Source: Limanda limanda (taxonomy: Eukaryota > Chordata > Actinopteri > Pleuronectiformes > Pleuronectidae). From it: a DNA stretch of 64,000 nucleotides. Positions 25,201 through 38,059 of the stretch are shown here, piece by piece. Made by a program: the position numbers and the translations under genes. The notes beneath the pieces are model-generated. The model ran no database searches, was not told where the DNA came from, and was given only the letters and a program-made list of their open reading frames with translations. Numbering within the stretch: the stretch's first letter is position 1; each line of letters begins with the position of its first letter. The stretch covers positions 22,262,989 to 22,326,988 of the forward strand of contig NC_083646.1 in the NCBI RefSeq assembly GCF_963576545.1. Reading direction: 5' to 3'.

Positions 25201-25918
25201 GCAGTCACATATGTCGCAGTGTGATAGTTTTACCATTAATGTTTAAACAAACTGTCTTCTTGTATTCGAGTGCATTTTCAAGGATGCATTCGCTCTTTTT
25301 GTTCACTCCCAGCTGCTCGAATCCCCAAATTCCCTCCCAGCTTGAAGATAATGTTCTGAAACAACTGTGAACTGTGTTCAGACAAGAATAAAATGTAACT
25401 TCTCAGAGAGGGGGTGAAATGTACCATAAAAACATTTCAAAGGCTTAGATTTTTTGTGCAGAAATCATTTGTTGGTATTTAAGAGCATTCACTGCTTAAG
25501 GTCTGTTAAAACTCTGACACATATTACTGACCCACAATCTGTGCAGCATGCATTCTTTGTCCTAAGACCCTTGAATTAGACAGAGACCCACATCTAGAGC
25601 AAGAAACGTCAGAAATACAACAGCCAAACATGTAATAGATTTCATGTGGACAGATATTAGAATAACATAGTAGAATTACAGTATTACAGGAAAATATGAT
25701 CCAGTGAGATGCGAAGAAAATTTTGGGTGCTGCCAAGTGCCAACTGATAAGACCTGGGGGACACAGACTCCTCTCCACTTGATGTCTTGGAAAGAGAACA
25801 AAAGGAGGACACACTACAAAAATGCATAAAAGAAAAACTCAAGTAGACAATCCAGACTAAATTGAAACACAGTGGAAGAGGAGAACTGAAATACCATTCG
25901 AGAGGAGGACAAATAATC

Positions 25919-26424
25919 CTGATGCAAAAAAATGGGACTGTTGTGGTTAAAGGGAGCTGCGCTGAAAGACAAAGTTTTAAATTTCAAAGTAGATCTATGT
26001 TCTGTCGACCCTCACCAATGGTCGTGAGCTTTGTGTAGTTACTGAAAAAAAGGGGTTTGCAGATCAAAGAAGCCAAAATTAGTTACTTCTGAAAAGTGAC
26101 TAAGTTGGGAACATGGAAATCTGGAGGGACCTTGGAGTAGAGCTGCGGCTACTTCGGGGTCAAAAGGAGACAGTTGAGGTGGTTCAGACAGCTGATTTGA
26201 ATGCCTCCTGGGTGCCTTCCTTTGGAAGAACCCTCAACTGGGAGGAGACCACTTGATATGGGATCAAAACTTGCTGCAGGGATTGTATATCTTAGTTGGC
26301 CTGGGAGTGCCTAAGGATCCTCGCAAGAGCTGGAAAATATTAAGGAGAGGGACGTTTAAAATATCTTCCTTCGCCTGCTGCCACTATGACCTGACCCAAG
26401 ATAAGTGGAAAACAATGGATGGAT
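25919..26424 (+). mobile_element. LINE 3' fragment, same family as 5.6-6.4 kb
   Basis: Despite many indels, the sequence follows the 3' coding end of the teleost LINE: gggactgttgtggttaaagg, then gaccctcaccaatggtcgtgagctttg (read in sections), ggaccttggagtagagctgc, gacagttgaggtggttcag and gcctcctgggtgcc, ending gataagtggaaaac and a ggatggatgg tail. The segment that would encode AEMSFL is deleted. Frames through it are broken, so it is non-functional. Confidence 0.65.
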
Positions 26425-27664
26425 GGGCCTTTGCAGAGTCAGCAGTCTTAATATCAGGAGGGGAGATATTTCTGAGGACATAATAGGCAGAGGCCCAGCA
26501 GCATGATGTCTGCTTCTTAACTTTTGGGCAAGATAGCAGCCCTGTATTCTGAGAGTGAATAGCATGGTAAGGGAAATAAATGTCAATAGAACAGAAAGGT
26601 GCGAATGAAAAGCCCTATTTATGATTTATATATTTTAAGAAGCACTATACAGTCTGATGTGATATGGATTATAAGCAATGAGAGAAAGCCTCTGGCAAAT
26701 TCTGACTGCAGCATTTGAAACCACTTGAGGCCTTTTAGTAGGAGCACAGGACAGGCCTGCAAACAACTAACAACTATCCAGTCTGTATGGCACAAATGTA
26801 TGTAGTAGAGTCTGAATTTGCACTGTTAGAAAAGATTTTTGGCATAATATTTTTAAATCACACAACTGAGCTGGACAAACCACCAGCATCCACCTTTGAG
26901 CAAAGATCTAGGAGCTGGGAATTCTCACAACATACATATATGTCAAACACCACACTGAGATCAGCGGAAGATCATTTAGTACTTTAGAAAGAGCAGGGGA
27001 GTGACAGACTCTTAGACTGAAAGGATTTGCAAATGTTAATTAGATATGGACTGAAAGCTGCTGACACACGACTATTTTCAGTATTTGTGGTAACAATTAA
27101 ATGTTAAAGAATGATCGATGATTGGAAAGACCAAATAAGGTTGTTTTTCAAATAGTGGGAAAAGGGGCCACTTAATTTTCTGTTGAGCTAATCAATTAAT
27201 CATCCAACCAATGAATCACTAGCTCCAGTTGTCATTGTGACGCTTAGTTTCTTGTGTGGACAGTTATAGTAATTGTTGTCCTTGCTTGACAGCAGCAGCT
27301 CATCCCTCCCACACTATCACAGTTTAAAGAGGCCCACCTGGTTCCCTGCAGCCGACAGCAGATTGCTGGGTGCCGGACCTGACCCATGGATGTGTCCACA
27401 TGGTTAGTTCCCTTCGATGAGCCCTCTTGGGACACAGCCCTGCTTATTAAGCCCGAATGAAGCAGGAGCGAACTGGATGTGACAGAGCTGTGATGAGTAT
27501 TTGCTCCTCCAGCTCAATGCACTGCTGATGGGCAGTAAGTGGCCAAAGTGAGCCATGTGTTAGCAAGCCACGCATTGGATTAATGGACCAACTGTGATGC
27601 CGATGATCTTAAGCCCAGCCCTCTGTGACCCTGTATCCTCACATGGGGTCTTTTGTGGATTCTA

Positions 27665-27700
27665 GCTGTCTCCATGCGCTGTGTCTCGCATGGAGACAGC
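27665..27700. repeat. Perfect inverted repeat, 14-bp arms, 8-nt loop
   Basis: gctgtctccatgcg / cgcatggagacagc around ctgtgtct. It does not extend further by Watson-Crick pairing. Function unknown. Confidence 0.85.
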
Positions 27701-29483
27701 GAGTGCCAGAGTCTGCGCTTTCAAGCTACGGATACGAGTCGGCGGCGCAATCATCTATGGTGCTTTGTGAACCGTGGTGTTTCTGACAGTGGAATAGTTT
27801 TGAGATCTGCTGTTACACACTCATAAATTGTGGATTAAGACATGTTCTTAGACAGCATATATACGAACAGAAGTGATGCAATAGATGCCACTGAGTTGAG
27901 TACTGTTGCTCTGAGTACAGTACAACACCCAAAACTCACTTTAATATGTGTAGTTATCAGGTTGGTTTGAGCATTTCGGAATTTTTTTTCATCACTTCCT
28001 AATCAGTCATTTGTATCAATCTATCTATCTGAGCTATTTATCCAACTTTTGTCATCCTGTTATGGTCCCAGTTTACCATCTTCTAATGGCTGCTTCCAGG
28101 GGGACAATGCTACATGTCACAAAGCAAAAGTCTTAACTTGGTTTTCATGAGACAGTGAGTTCAGTAAACTTCAGTGACCTCCCCAGTCCCCAGATGTGAA
28201 TCTACAGTATGTGGCCATTACTGTAGCAAAACTATAGACAAATATTAGTCTCAATCTATATGTTTGTAATCAGATTTGTGAATGTGTCAAATGATCTCAA
28301 GTTGTGTAATGAGATTGTGAATGTGTACAGGGAATGAATCCAATGAAACACCTGTGAGAAGTGGTAGAAGAGGAGATGGTGTCTGCCTAGGAATAAGGAC
28401 ATTTTTAAAATAATTTTGCCTGTTTCCACCTTTTATTTTGTGGGTGTATTTAATGTTAGATTTTCTCATATTTTGAATATTCATAAATTGTATAAAAAGA
28501 TGAATACGTGAATAATATAAAAAGGTACGTGAAAATGAATACATACAGTTGTAATTATTTGGCTGATTTAATGGAAAGCTGATGATCAGAGGAATTGGTA
28601 GCTCAAACCAAATGTCAAATTTGCTTTTCAATTACTCTTGTTAAACTCTCTAAAGGAGGAAGGTCACAAATTGCAGCAGGTGACATATTTAATTTTCAAG
28701 GAAAACTAACTTCAAGTAAACATGGTAATCAGTTCTGTCAGTGATGTCTGTACGTGTGAGGGTATACAAATAAGAATCAAGCAAATGCCATGCTGCCATA
28801 TCCATGTGTTGGTAGACCTGGTGAAGGAGAGGGCAGAAAGAGGGAAGAGCCCAGTCTGCAGCCTTTTTAAATACTGGGCAGCACAGGTCTGACTCCGCCT
28901 ACAGGAACGTGAAACACACACACACAAGCACAACACCACAGCACGACAACTCCAGGGTTGTCACAATCTCTAAACCCTCTGTTAGCATAAGCATATCTTA
29001 GCTGTCCGTACCACCACTAACATGAATGTAGTTGCAGCTAAAAGGCTAAACAATAGTTTTATGTGTGAATATGGGACGGACCTACTCCCTCATGAAAGTT
29101 AGCAAAGACCAAAAAGATTATAAATTCATATTTCACTGTGAATGTGGCTGTACGGAATGTTAAACCACTGTCTGATGCGTCTGGGCTGCTGACGTTAAAG
29201 AATTTTAAACATCCAATGTATTTTTATCTTCTGCAGAGGAGTTTTTCTCTCATTAAACCGCTCATAATAGCTTCATTTGTCTTGCATGTAGCTCTAATTG
29301 TTTTGTGGAAAGGTCATGTTTTGTATTAAATTCTGCACTCAACAATTTGTTATTTTTAGATTCCCACAGTCAGGATGAAGGATCATGGAAGTAATTACAC
29401 TGGCCTGACAGCATCCAGAAAAATACAAAATGTGCTGCAACTGGCAAATGTATCTCCTTTTCTGTATTTGCTGCTGTTAACTG

Positions 29484-29665
29484 AGGCGGCTGTGGCTCAG
29501 GCGGTAGAGCAGCTTGTCCACTCATTGGCAGGACGGTGGTTCGATCCCCGGTTAATCTGGTCAACATGTGTTCATAGCATTAGCGCTTTATGAATGGGTG
29601 ATTGTGACCTCTATGTAAATTGCTTTGAGTGGTTATCAAGACAAGAAAAGTGGTGTAGATGGTTT
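29484..29665 (+). mobile_element. tRNA-derived SINE (copy 1, best preserved)
   Basis: The head ggcggctgtggctcaggcgg contains an RNA polymerase III A box (tggctcaggcgg, about 29492-29503), followed by a B box (ggttcgatccc, 29538-29548). The body carries tgaatgggtgattgtgacc and attgctttgagtggtt, and the tail agacaagaaaagtgg, all typical of a teleost SINE. It lies inside tsnare1 intron 1. It is not a functional tRNA gene. Confidence 0.75.
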
Positions 29666-30834
29666 TCTTTTTCTGTTAACAGTCGTTTATAGTCTCAATA
29701 TGCATTATTGGGAAACAATAAAAACGTTTTGGCAGCTCAGACATAGATTTTAATGAGATGGAATCTCATATGTGATGCCTTTCTCTTAATGTTCAAGGAA
29801 ATAGATCCATTTGGTGTATGTTATCTTTGCTAACACTGCTGTTAAATAGTGTGTCTCCCACTGAGCAGTGGAGTGAGACTAACTTATGAGGAGGCCTTCA
29901 CTAATGGAACTGAAATGCAAGCCATATTGCAGCATGTGAACAACATGTTGTTCAGTAAGAGAAGATTCATAATAATGATTTTATTTTGGTCTCCATTTTC
30001 TGCACGTTCTGGCCACAAGGGACATGACAGCACACTAAACAGAGCAGAACGCCTCCAGACGGCTTCATGTGGGTATGATGCTGTTGAGTGTGTGAGTGTG
30101 TGTTTGGATGGTGGGGTTGCTGTACACCTCCTCATAGTGAAGTCAAGGTGAGTCTTTTATGAATTCCTGTGGTTTGCATACTCTCCATGCTCTGCAGGTT
30201 CTCCAAGCCTGTTTCTGTCATCTGCCTAAAATAACTGTCTGACCATGATGAAGTTGCTGCGCTAGTTTCCTGCATCAGCAATTTAAGAACGTAGAACTTA
30301 GTTGTATGATCAAATCAGTATTTTCAGCTGAATAAATACCTTTTGTTAAAAGCACCACAGTGGTTTGTCAGTCTTGTTGAAGCTGCAGTAGCACTGCAGT
30401 CTTTTTTGGACCCCAAATAAATTGTGTTTCCTATGTTTAGTTTCTCTAATAATTGTTTAGGCTATTAAACAGTTGTATAAGCATATAATATCTTATATAA
30501 AAAAAAAGTTATTAGGACATGATTATGTGGATATTATAAATATATATAAAGTGAGTGGTGGTAAAATGTATTCTTCCAATATACTTCTACCAATCTTTTC
30601 TGTCCTAATTTAAGAAATTTTGTATTAATGTAGCAGATGCAGCAATCAGTTTTTTAAGAAATAAATGGAAATCAAAACATTAATAAAAGGTACAATTATA
30701 GCAGAGGTATACAATTTTGTGAATCACCCAACAATCTAACAAAGAAATGTAGTTCAAGTTGCAGTTTGGAGTGGTTTATGTATCAGTTATACTTGAAACT
30801 AAAATCGAACCTTCTCCTTCAGTGAGGAGACGGG

Positions 30835-30868
30835 CTCTTGAATCAGTATTTTTTCCCTGATTCAAGAG
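30835..30868. repeat. Perfect inverted repeat, 12-bp arms, 10-nt loop
   Basis: ctcttgaatcag / ctgattcaagag around tattttttcc, in intron 1. Function unknown. Confidence 0.8.
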
Positions 30869-33800
30869 TATAATTGTTGCAGATAATACATTTGTGCAAT
30901 TGACTAATGGAGGGCCTGCTGGTAATTAATTTCCTGCGTGCTCAGGTCTCTCGTCATTGATGTAGCAGATATCGGGATATACACATTGTATTGATTATTT
31001 AATAAAGGGGGGGGAAATCAACCACAGCTAACTAAGTAACATCTTTTATCATTTCACTGGGGTCTTGTCAATAAATACAAATATGTTAAATATAGATTTT
31101 CTTATACAGCTTTATATTTTTTTTCCTCTTCAGACCCTTTGTCTTAGTAGCTGCACCAACAAGGCTATGCAGATCTGAATAAATGGACAGTTCAAATGGT
31201 ATTTTCGTTGCACTTTCCCTGCAGTGTTTACCACTTAATTAATTAATATATGGCTGTAGCAAGGTGCAAGTGCATGCACACGAACGTTGTTGTCACATTA
31301 ACAGCCTCTTAGTGGCGTTCACACAGAATGAAAAGTTAATGTTTGCATGACATTTGCAGATACAACTGCAGCTCCAACTATGAGGTCTCACTACCTGCAT
31401 GGTCAGTAATAACTTTATGGACGTTAGCAGTAGTGAGCGCTCAGCAAATAGTTCAAGACGTCTAATGTAATCCTGAGAAGTTTAAAAATATCTTTATTGG
31501 TTTATTTTGAAACGGTGGCAGAACAAATTAGAATAGCTGGGCTGTTACAGCCGAGATAACAAATGGGAAACACTTCTTCCACATTCCAAAATAATGTATA
31601 AGTCTGGTGGTCTCAGAGCGGCATTCTAGTTTTTACTTATTTTAGAACAAAAACTGAAAGTTAATTTAAATATTACCTCATTGTGCATTTTTATGTTCAG
31701 GTTGTTGGATGACTAGAGACTAAAAAGTAGACTAACTAAAAACAAGGTGATTTCAACTGAAAATGTTAGTTATTTACTATTGAACGTTTGGTAAAGTAGC
31801 TATAGATGAGAAACATTAACATAATTACCTGTTTTATTATGAATGAGAATTAAAGATCCTCATTTTCTCTTTTTTTTTCAAATATGGACTGTCAGAAGTG
31901 CCAAATATCATGAGTAGACTAATATGTGATCAGTGATTTAGAGACTTACACCAAACCTTTTGAACAATGTTCCTTTCGATAAACTTGCAAAAGTGGATTT
32001 CAAAACTAAAAGCACTTTTCTAATGTTGAAATGGAGCCCTTAGTCTCATGACCCTTTCTTCAAATGATATACATTTCTTGCACCCCTCATAAGCATTTCC
32101 ACTGCCTCCGTGGAGATGTAATGTCGGACAAAATGAAAGTTATGACTATATCAGACCCGCTGCTGAAACCACAGGGAGACTGGATTTGTCAAGAGTGAGT
32201 TTGTGATGGCAATGCATATCAGCACAGCTTTGAAGTAGGATGCTGATAACAGCATGTTAAAGTGTCGACATGTTAATGTGAGAGAAGAGTTTCAAGTGTG
32301 GAAAGATAAAAAGCTGCTGAGCTGATCCAAACCATTGACCAAACACTGATTTGGAAATAACCCTCTACGGGTCCTCTAACCTTCCAGGGAGCAGTGTGGT
32401 TTGTGAAATGAGCATGAAATCGTAAGTGCAGATTGTGTGTTGTGGTGTTAATGTGAAAATGACATTTCTTGCCCGTGAAAGCATCGTGTCACAATAATTG
32501 TAACTTGGCACACACTTCATGTTCTTTTTAACCATTTGTCAAAGGGATGAATTGCAAGTAAATTATTTTTGGTTTATAGTGGAATTAATTTCTTTTTCAG
32601 GGTAAGCTTTTTGAATTTGTTGAAATTCAAAATAAATATCACAACATGTAATACAACACATGATGAGGTGTCATTGGACACAATTATATGTATTTATTTT
32701 TCCCACTGGCCATTCTGTGGAGAAGGATGCAATTGATGAACAGAAGTGCTCCATCTGCTCTGGTCTGATTCCTTGGCACAGGAGTGTGGTAGTTGACCAT
32801 GGTCGCCCTCCCCCCCTCTCCTCCTCCCGTGACCTCTAACCCTCACCATTGAGCTGCATCCTGTAGGAGACGGCCCCTGTCATATGTCAGCAGATGGTGG
32901 GAGGTTTTCGTTCGTACATCACGAGAGAGTAATGATTTGACTTTTAGACATCCATCTCCTCCAGGGGAATTGAAAGGTGGCCCACTTTACTTTAAGCAGT
33001 GACTGTAATCAGCTTGGAATCACTATGGTTCCAATGAATTGCAATAGCCTCTCTGACCCGACTACCTTGTTGATGTGAAGAGCAATTGACATCCTGCTCC
33101 TTGATCCTTCTGATCGTCAGTGTCAGATCACACAAGTTGACTTTAGTGCAGGACAAGGGGACTTTTCAAGTTGATTGGGGGGAGGGACAATCTGCAAATG
33201 ATTCAGAATGATACATAATACCTATAAACACACACACACACACACATACATTTTTGGAGCATCTAATAGTACAGAATTACTGGATTTCTCTTGAAAATGG
33301 AAAACTTGTCCAATAATGCAAACTGCAGACTGGTAACAGGATAAATTGAAAGTGTTATAAAGTGACAGCACGTGTAATTTACCAACTCACAAAAGGGGCT
33401 TCAGGCTTAAGTAGCTAATTAACGAGTAAGAAATTCGATGTACAATAAATCTGTCTATTCATCGACCCAGTCCTCACTCCAACAACTTATTTTTAGTGCC
33501 TAAATCCTTATATAATCCCTATGGTGTTTCACATGTCATGAGGCTACGTTTCTACTCTACCAGTTAATACTCAACTACAACTAACTTGAAATGCATAGAT
33601 GCTATAAAATGAATAACAGCTTTTGAGATGTGATGAGGTCGGTATATTTTATTTTTATCAGCCTGCAGAGACGGAAGGGAGGGTCCTATACTGAGCACAT
33701 GCACAAAAGTAAACTCACACACCCATCCTGTGACAGTCCGATCCACCTCCACTGTAGCATGAACAGCGGGTATCCATCCATCATGGCAAAAGAAAGGTGT

Positions 33801-35720
33801 ACAAAAGTGTGTGGTAAAAATGTGTGTATGCTGAGATAACATTAAAAATGCACTAAAGTTCCCTCAGTTGAAAAATGACCCATTTCCAAATGTACCCCAA
33901 TCTTGTAACGCTGCTCGATGGACTGAATGCAATCATGTCATTACCTGGACGATTTGTCAGTATAGCTCATTGAGTCGAGTTAATGACTTGTGATGTACAG
34001 GGGAGGTCCCTCAGCTCTTCCTCCTGCCCACTCTGAATATATGTTTCAGTCCGTCACTAATTTGTCTTTGACTTCACCTCCGCTTGTCTGTCTCTCTTTA
34101 TTTCATTTCCAATATTTGATAGCCCATTCATCAACTCTTGGTACTTACGGGCATTTACCACCCCTACATTTTATCTATGCCCATGTACTCCTGACAATGT
34201 GAGAGGAAAAATGTTGATGGCACTCATTTATGGGTGCAAAATTGACAATAGGCGTGTGTGTGCTAGCTTGTGTGTGCAGCTTATCCAGGTCATGATGTTG
34301 ATCTCAGCCTGCTGTAATGGCTCTGGGCCATTAACCCTCCCTGTCATTTGCAATGAAATGTGCTTCTGAACAAGGAAAATGGTTCTGCCCACATAACTTA
34401 CACAGCAGACTCACCACTTCTGCCGCCAGCCTGTGGCTCAGTGCCACGCCATTTCCCCCCGTCCAGTCTATCATCGTTGCTGCAGTTAGGTCGTACATCA
34501 GAAGCTCCGGCAGCCTTTTGATGTCCATTCAATTTTCACATCTATTCATTGCAGTAACAATACACACTCTTTCATTATAATTACTGCAAATGTCAATTTT
34601 TCCTACTATCTCCTGTGCCTAATTAATTTGTGTTTGATGCATTAGTTCCTTAAGGTCTTTACATGAATTCTTTAAATCTTCATTTGTCAGCTTGGCTTGA
34701 TTTGTTTAAGAAGCAGATGTAGGCACATAGCATCAACAGCAATAGTCACCATTAAGGAGAAGTCAAATCAAATTGTGCTATCCCTGTTCCAATATAGGCA
34801 GGGGTGCTATTTGAAGTATGTGCTGTCAACCACCGAACGCAACCTTAACAGTTTAATTGCAAGTGTTAACCAAACAAAACAAACATACACATGTGAATGT
34901 AAAACCATTGTTGTTTTTAGCATAAATAACAAAGCTAGATTAAGAGGCTTTGTAACCAAACAAAATCAGATACTGCACATTAAGCTTTAACAATTTATTT
35001 TTATATCTATTTGAAAATCTTTTCACTAAAAAAGGTTAAGAGAGGTAAGGACACAGAGTTCAAGCTATATTAAATACATATTTTAGCCTCGTAAAGTCAC
35101 TACAACAAGCTGAAAATACAAAACTTAGGTTGATGGGCACGAGTTTTGAGGCCTAAAACAACGAGCTTTGAGGGACTACAAAGGTCAGTATGCTGAAGTT
35201 GAAGAGAGATTCTGGGAAATTTGTATCTATTGTTGTTGATTGATGCTTCCACAGCTTTGACAATGATAATTAAGGAAAAAAGAATCAAAGAACAAATTAC
35301 AACAACAAATATAAAAAGGTCCAACCTGGGCCAACAACTCTCTGCACTGGAACCAAATTGGTTTGGAACCTCTATGTTCATCCTAGAGACGTTAATGGTC
35401 ACAGATAAAAACAGCTAGAACTGTGATAGTAGTGAACCAGCGCAACAAAACCTGTGATGTAAAATATAAACAAATTCTCAGAGTGTAGCTGTTTTTTTTA
35501 TAGAAAATACAATCTCTGCTTTGTTTGATACTGTCTACACATCAACTGCCGCCATTTCAGTTGTTAAACGAAAATGCCCAAGTCTGCATTTTTTCTTTTT
35601 TGTTGTGACTTCATTTTGTGGTCCCCACATGCTGCCCCTGTGTGGTCAGCTCTCTGTCTGCTGCAGTGTCACGCTCCAGTGGACTGTGACGTCTGTGCTG
35701 ATATCATGTTTTCTTCAAAG

Positions 35721-35798
35721 CCACACAGGTCAGCCCTGCAGAACTGCAAGATGTGTTTCAGGAGACCTCCTCCAATATCTTCCAGATAAACGCCAACG
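35721..35798 (+). CDS. tsnare1: tsnare1 coding exon 2 (start of Habc region, residues 29-54)
   Basis: The exon follows tttcttcaaag and ends at aacg|gtaaag. With the G carried from exon 1 it reads A-T-Q-V-S-P-A-E-L-Q-D-V-F-Q-E-T and ends I-F-Q-I-N-A-N, 78 nt, leaving phase 1. The ELQ.VFQETS.N.F.IN.N pattern is helix A of the N-terminal regulatory domain in syntaxin/TSNARE1 proteins. A second AG at 35727-35728 could act as an alternative acceptor. It is in frame only with the alternative exon 1 donor at 20390, and that pairing would remove V-A-T-Q. The preferred pairing restores the ATQV that I recall in other vertebrate TSNARE1 proteins. Confidence 0.88.
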
Positions 35799-36623
35799 GT
35801 AAAGTACCATTCATCAGTTAACTGAGTGTGTATGTGCTGCATGCTGCCTTGACAACTGTCCTTGTGCTTCTATGTCCTACGATTACTTTGAGAGACCTTT
35901 GACCTATGACATTTTGGCCGCTCCTCCTTTCTTTAAATGAACAATGAGATTGGTATCTAGATCTAGGAATGAAAATACATTGGGGTTAATGGTATTTTAG
36001 AATCAGGGTTGACCTTAGGTTACTTTTTTTTTTTTAGAATTGAAATTTAGTTTTTTTAGGGTAGACATTCATATGATTGAAGTCAACACTAGAACTGTAG
36101 GTAAATTATAACAGGATATATAATATAAATAAGGTATACATGTCTTATTTATTTGGAGGTCAGATTGTCATTGCTAAAAAGTTTAAGCAAAATCCAGTAT
36201 TAAACTGAATTAAATTAAACCTGTAGACAACACATGCAATGTATTTGTTTGAATTAAATCTTGTAATGGTTTTGTAGTTGTGTGGGAAGTTATGAATTTT
36301 ATCAAATTTAATTTTAAGGAAGGGTCAGGGTAATTTTTAGGATTTAGGCTGAAGCTTTAGATTTATATTAATTTCAGTGTTAGGTTTTCATTTGGTGTAT
36401 GGTTTAAGGTTAGGTAGAATACAATTTGTTTTAGGATATTTGGCCCAGGTTAGGATTCTTAATCGATTGTGTGTTCAACACTGTGTTCAATTCTCTGTAG
36501 ACCAGGGTTAAAGTCATATTTGAAATAAGTTTACAATCAAATTTAGACTTGACTTAGTTCATGAGTGTATGTGTGAGTTCAGCTATTGCTCTTCATGTTT
36601 CTGTTGTTTGATTGTTCCCTCAG
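35799..36623 (+). other. tsnare1: tsnare1 intron 2 (825 bp)
   Basis: It starts gtaaagt and ends ttccctcag. AT-rich, with repeated ttagg/ttaggtt words between about 35990 and 36480 that resemble a decayed dispersed repeat. No other feature seen. Confidence 0.75.
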
Positions 36624-36693
36624 TTGTCACATTAGAGAAGAATCTTCAAGCCCTGGGAACATCGAGAGATACAGCAGAGCTACGACAAAGCCT
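36624..36693 (+). CDS. tsnare1: tsnare1 coding exon 3 (helix A/B, residues 55-77)
   Basis: The acceptor is tgttccctcag and the donor cct|gtgagg. The first TT completes Val from exon 2. The exon then reads V-T-L-E-K-N-L-Q-A-L-G-T-S-R-D-T-A-E-L-R-Q-S and leaves CT (phase 2), 70 nt. The pattern T-L-E-.-.-L-Q-.-L-G-T-.-.-D-T-.-E-L-R is the end of helix A, the loop and the start of helix B in TSNARE1-like syntaxins. A CA microsatellite starts only about 19 nt past the donor, an unusual position that may influence splicing. Confidence 0.88.
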
Positions 36694-36708
36694 GTGAGGA
36701 ACGCACCG

Positions 36709-36711
<3 letters not shown>

Positions 36712-36774
<63 letters not shown>
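36712..36774. repeat. (CA)n microsatellite next to the exon 3 donor
   Basis: About 31 uninterrupted CA units start 19 nt into intron 3 of tsnare1. CA runs near donors are known binding sites of hnRNP L, so an effect on exon 3 splicing is possible; this is inference. Confidence 0.92.
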
Positions 36775-36778
<4 letters not shown>

Positions 36779-38059
36779 ACACACACTTGGTTGTCCAGCT
36801 CACTGCAAGGGTTACACTTATCTCTGCTCGCCAGAAAAGTGCTCATTTTCTCTTTGTTTCATGGCCCTCTTTCATATTGATTATTCTTTTTTAGTTGAGC
36901 TGCCAGCAATTACCAGATTCAACGCTGATGACAAAGTGGCCAATCTAAGATGATTGCATCTGTTTAAAATGCATTACATCCCACTGTGTTGGCTGGCATG
37001 TCATCAATTGTATCGAACGTTTTTTATGATCGCCTCGGAAACTTACTGACAATGCTTGGCTGCTTTTATTTTTAACTTCCCATTTTCCTCCAGCAATATT
37101 AATGCTGGGTGAAAAGAACACATCCAGTGCCACCGACCGATGCAAATTACATCCAGTGTGATGCTTTGTGTTATCCAGCAGCTCTCTCTGTTTTGAAAGA
37201 TTGCTCCAGAAAACAGTCTGGAGGCTTTCAAGAATTTAATTCTGACAAAGCTCATTAACCCAAAGCTTTTGTTTTTTTGCAGTTTTAACAGATTTCTCTT
37301 GTCGCCAGTGACTTAAACATAAGCTAAACCTCACGACACATTGTATCACCATCCATATGCATTTTCAAAAAAGGCTCTTCTGTCCCATCCATGATCAAAA
37401 CATAATTTTAAATCATGTCAGCAATAAAAGGTCTCTCGTTACCTTCTAGTATTTTAGTGACAAAGAAAAGCTTTGATGATGAGACTCTAAATGTGTCTTG
37501 ATTTGGCTCAATCACAGAAGTGATCAGTTTTAAATGATGACTGCACTGCATATCAGCAACTTCAGCTGTATGACACTAAAGCTGTTTTCAAAGATGACCT
37601 GCAAAAGATGTCTGACGAATTGGGTCCGGACTTTATCCTGAGTTTGCCTTTGACAAATGAACTATACAGCAGGAGTTTCTCCGGTCAGATGAACTCACAA
37701 TTACTAAGACAAATCTAAAGTGTTCAGGTGGTGCAGCAGGCAGAGGCACTGGAATTTCTGCTGACTTCCTTCCTCTGGCACTCTGGCACAAAGTCTGCAG
37801 AAACTCCGGATTGGTCATTTGAGAACACAGCATGCATTAGGCGTCAATGACGTTTCTAATACGCAAAAAAAAAAAAAAAAAAGCCTCATAGAACAAACAT
37901 CTCTGGATGACAAAGCGGTGCTAAACACTTAGAAGACATTGATGCAAACATAAAGAGACTTTGTAGTGACCAGCCAATGGAAGTGTCGATGTGATGTAAA
38001 CAAAGTCACATGATTGGCGCAGCAGAATTATACCGTTACGTCCTGCCTCTGCCATCTGC

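Larger units (their letters stand above)
20395..35720 (+). other. tsnare1: tsnare1 intron 1 (15.3 kb)
   Basis: It starts gtaatg and ends cttcaaag. It contains a GT-rich dispersed repeat near 22.1 kb, a LINE 3' fragment (25.9-26.4 kb), a tRNA-derived SINE (29.5 kb) and two perfect inverted repeats (27.67 and 30.84 kb). No Myb-like coding exon of the kind inserted at this point of mammalian TSNARE1 is visible. The remainder shows nothing I can assign. Confidence 0.75.

Noticed and set aside
25524..25814. 96-residue minus-strand frame with several Cys residues
   Set aside because: No domain recognised; it lies beside a LINE fragment and has no splice or start support.
29484..29560. tRNA gene candidate (A and B boxes present)
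   Set aside because: The sequence does not fold into a complete cloverleaf and continues into a SINE body and tail.
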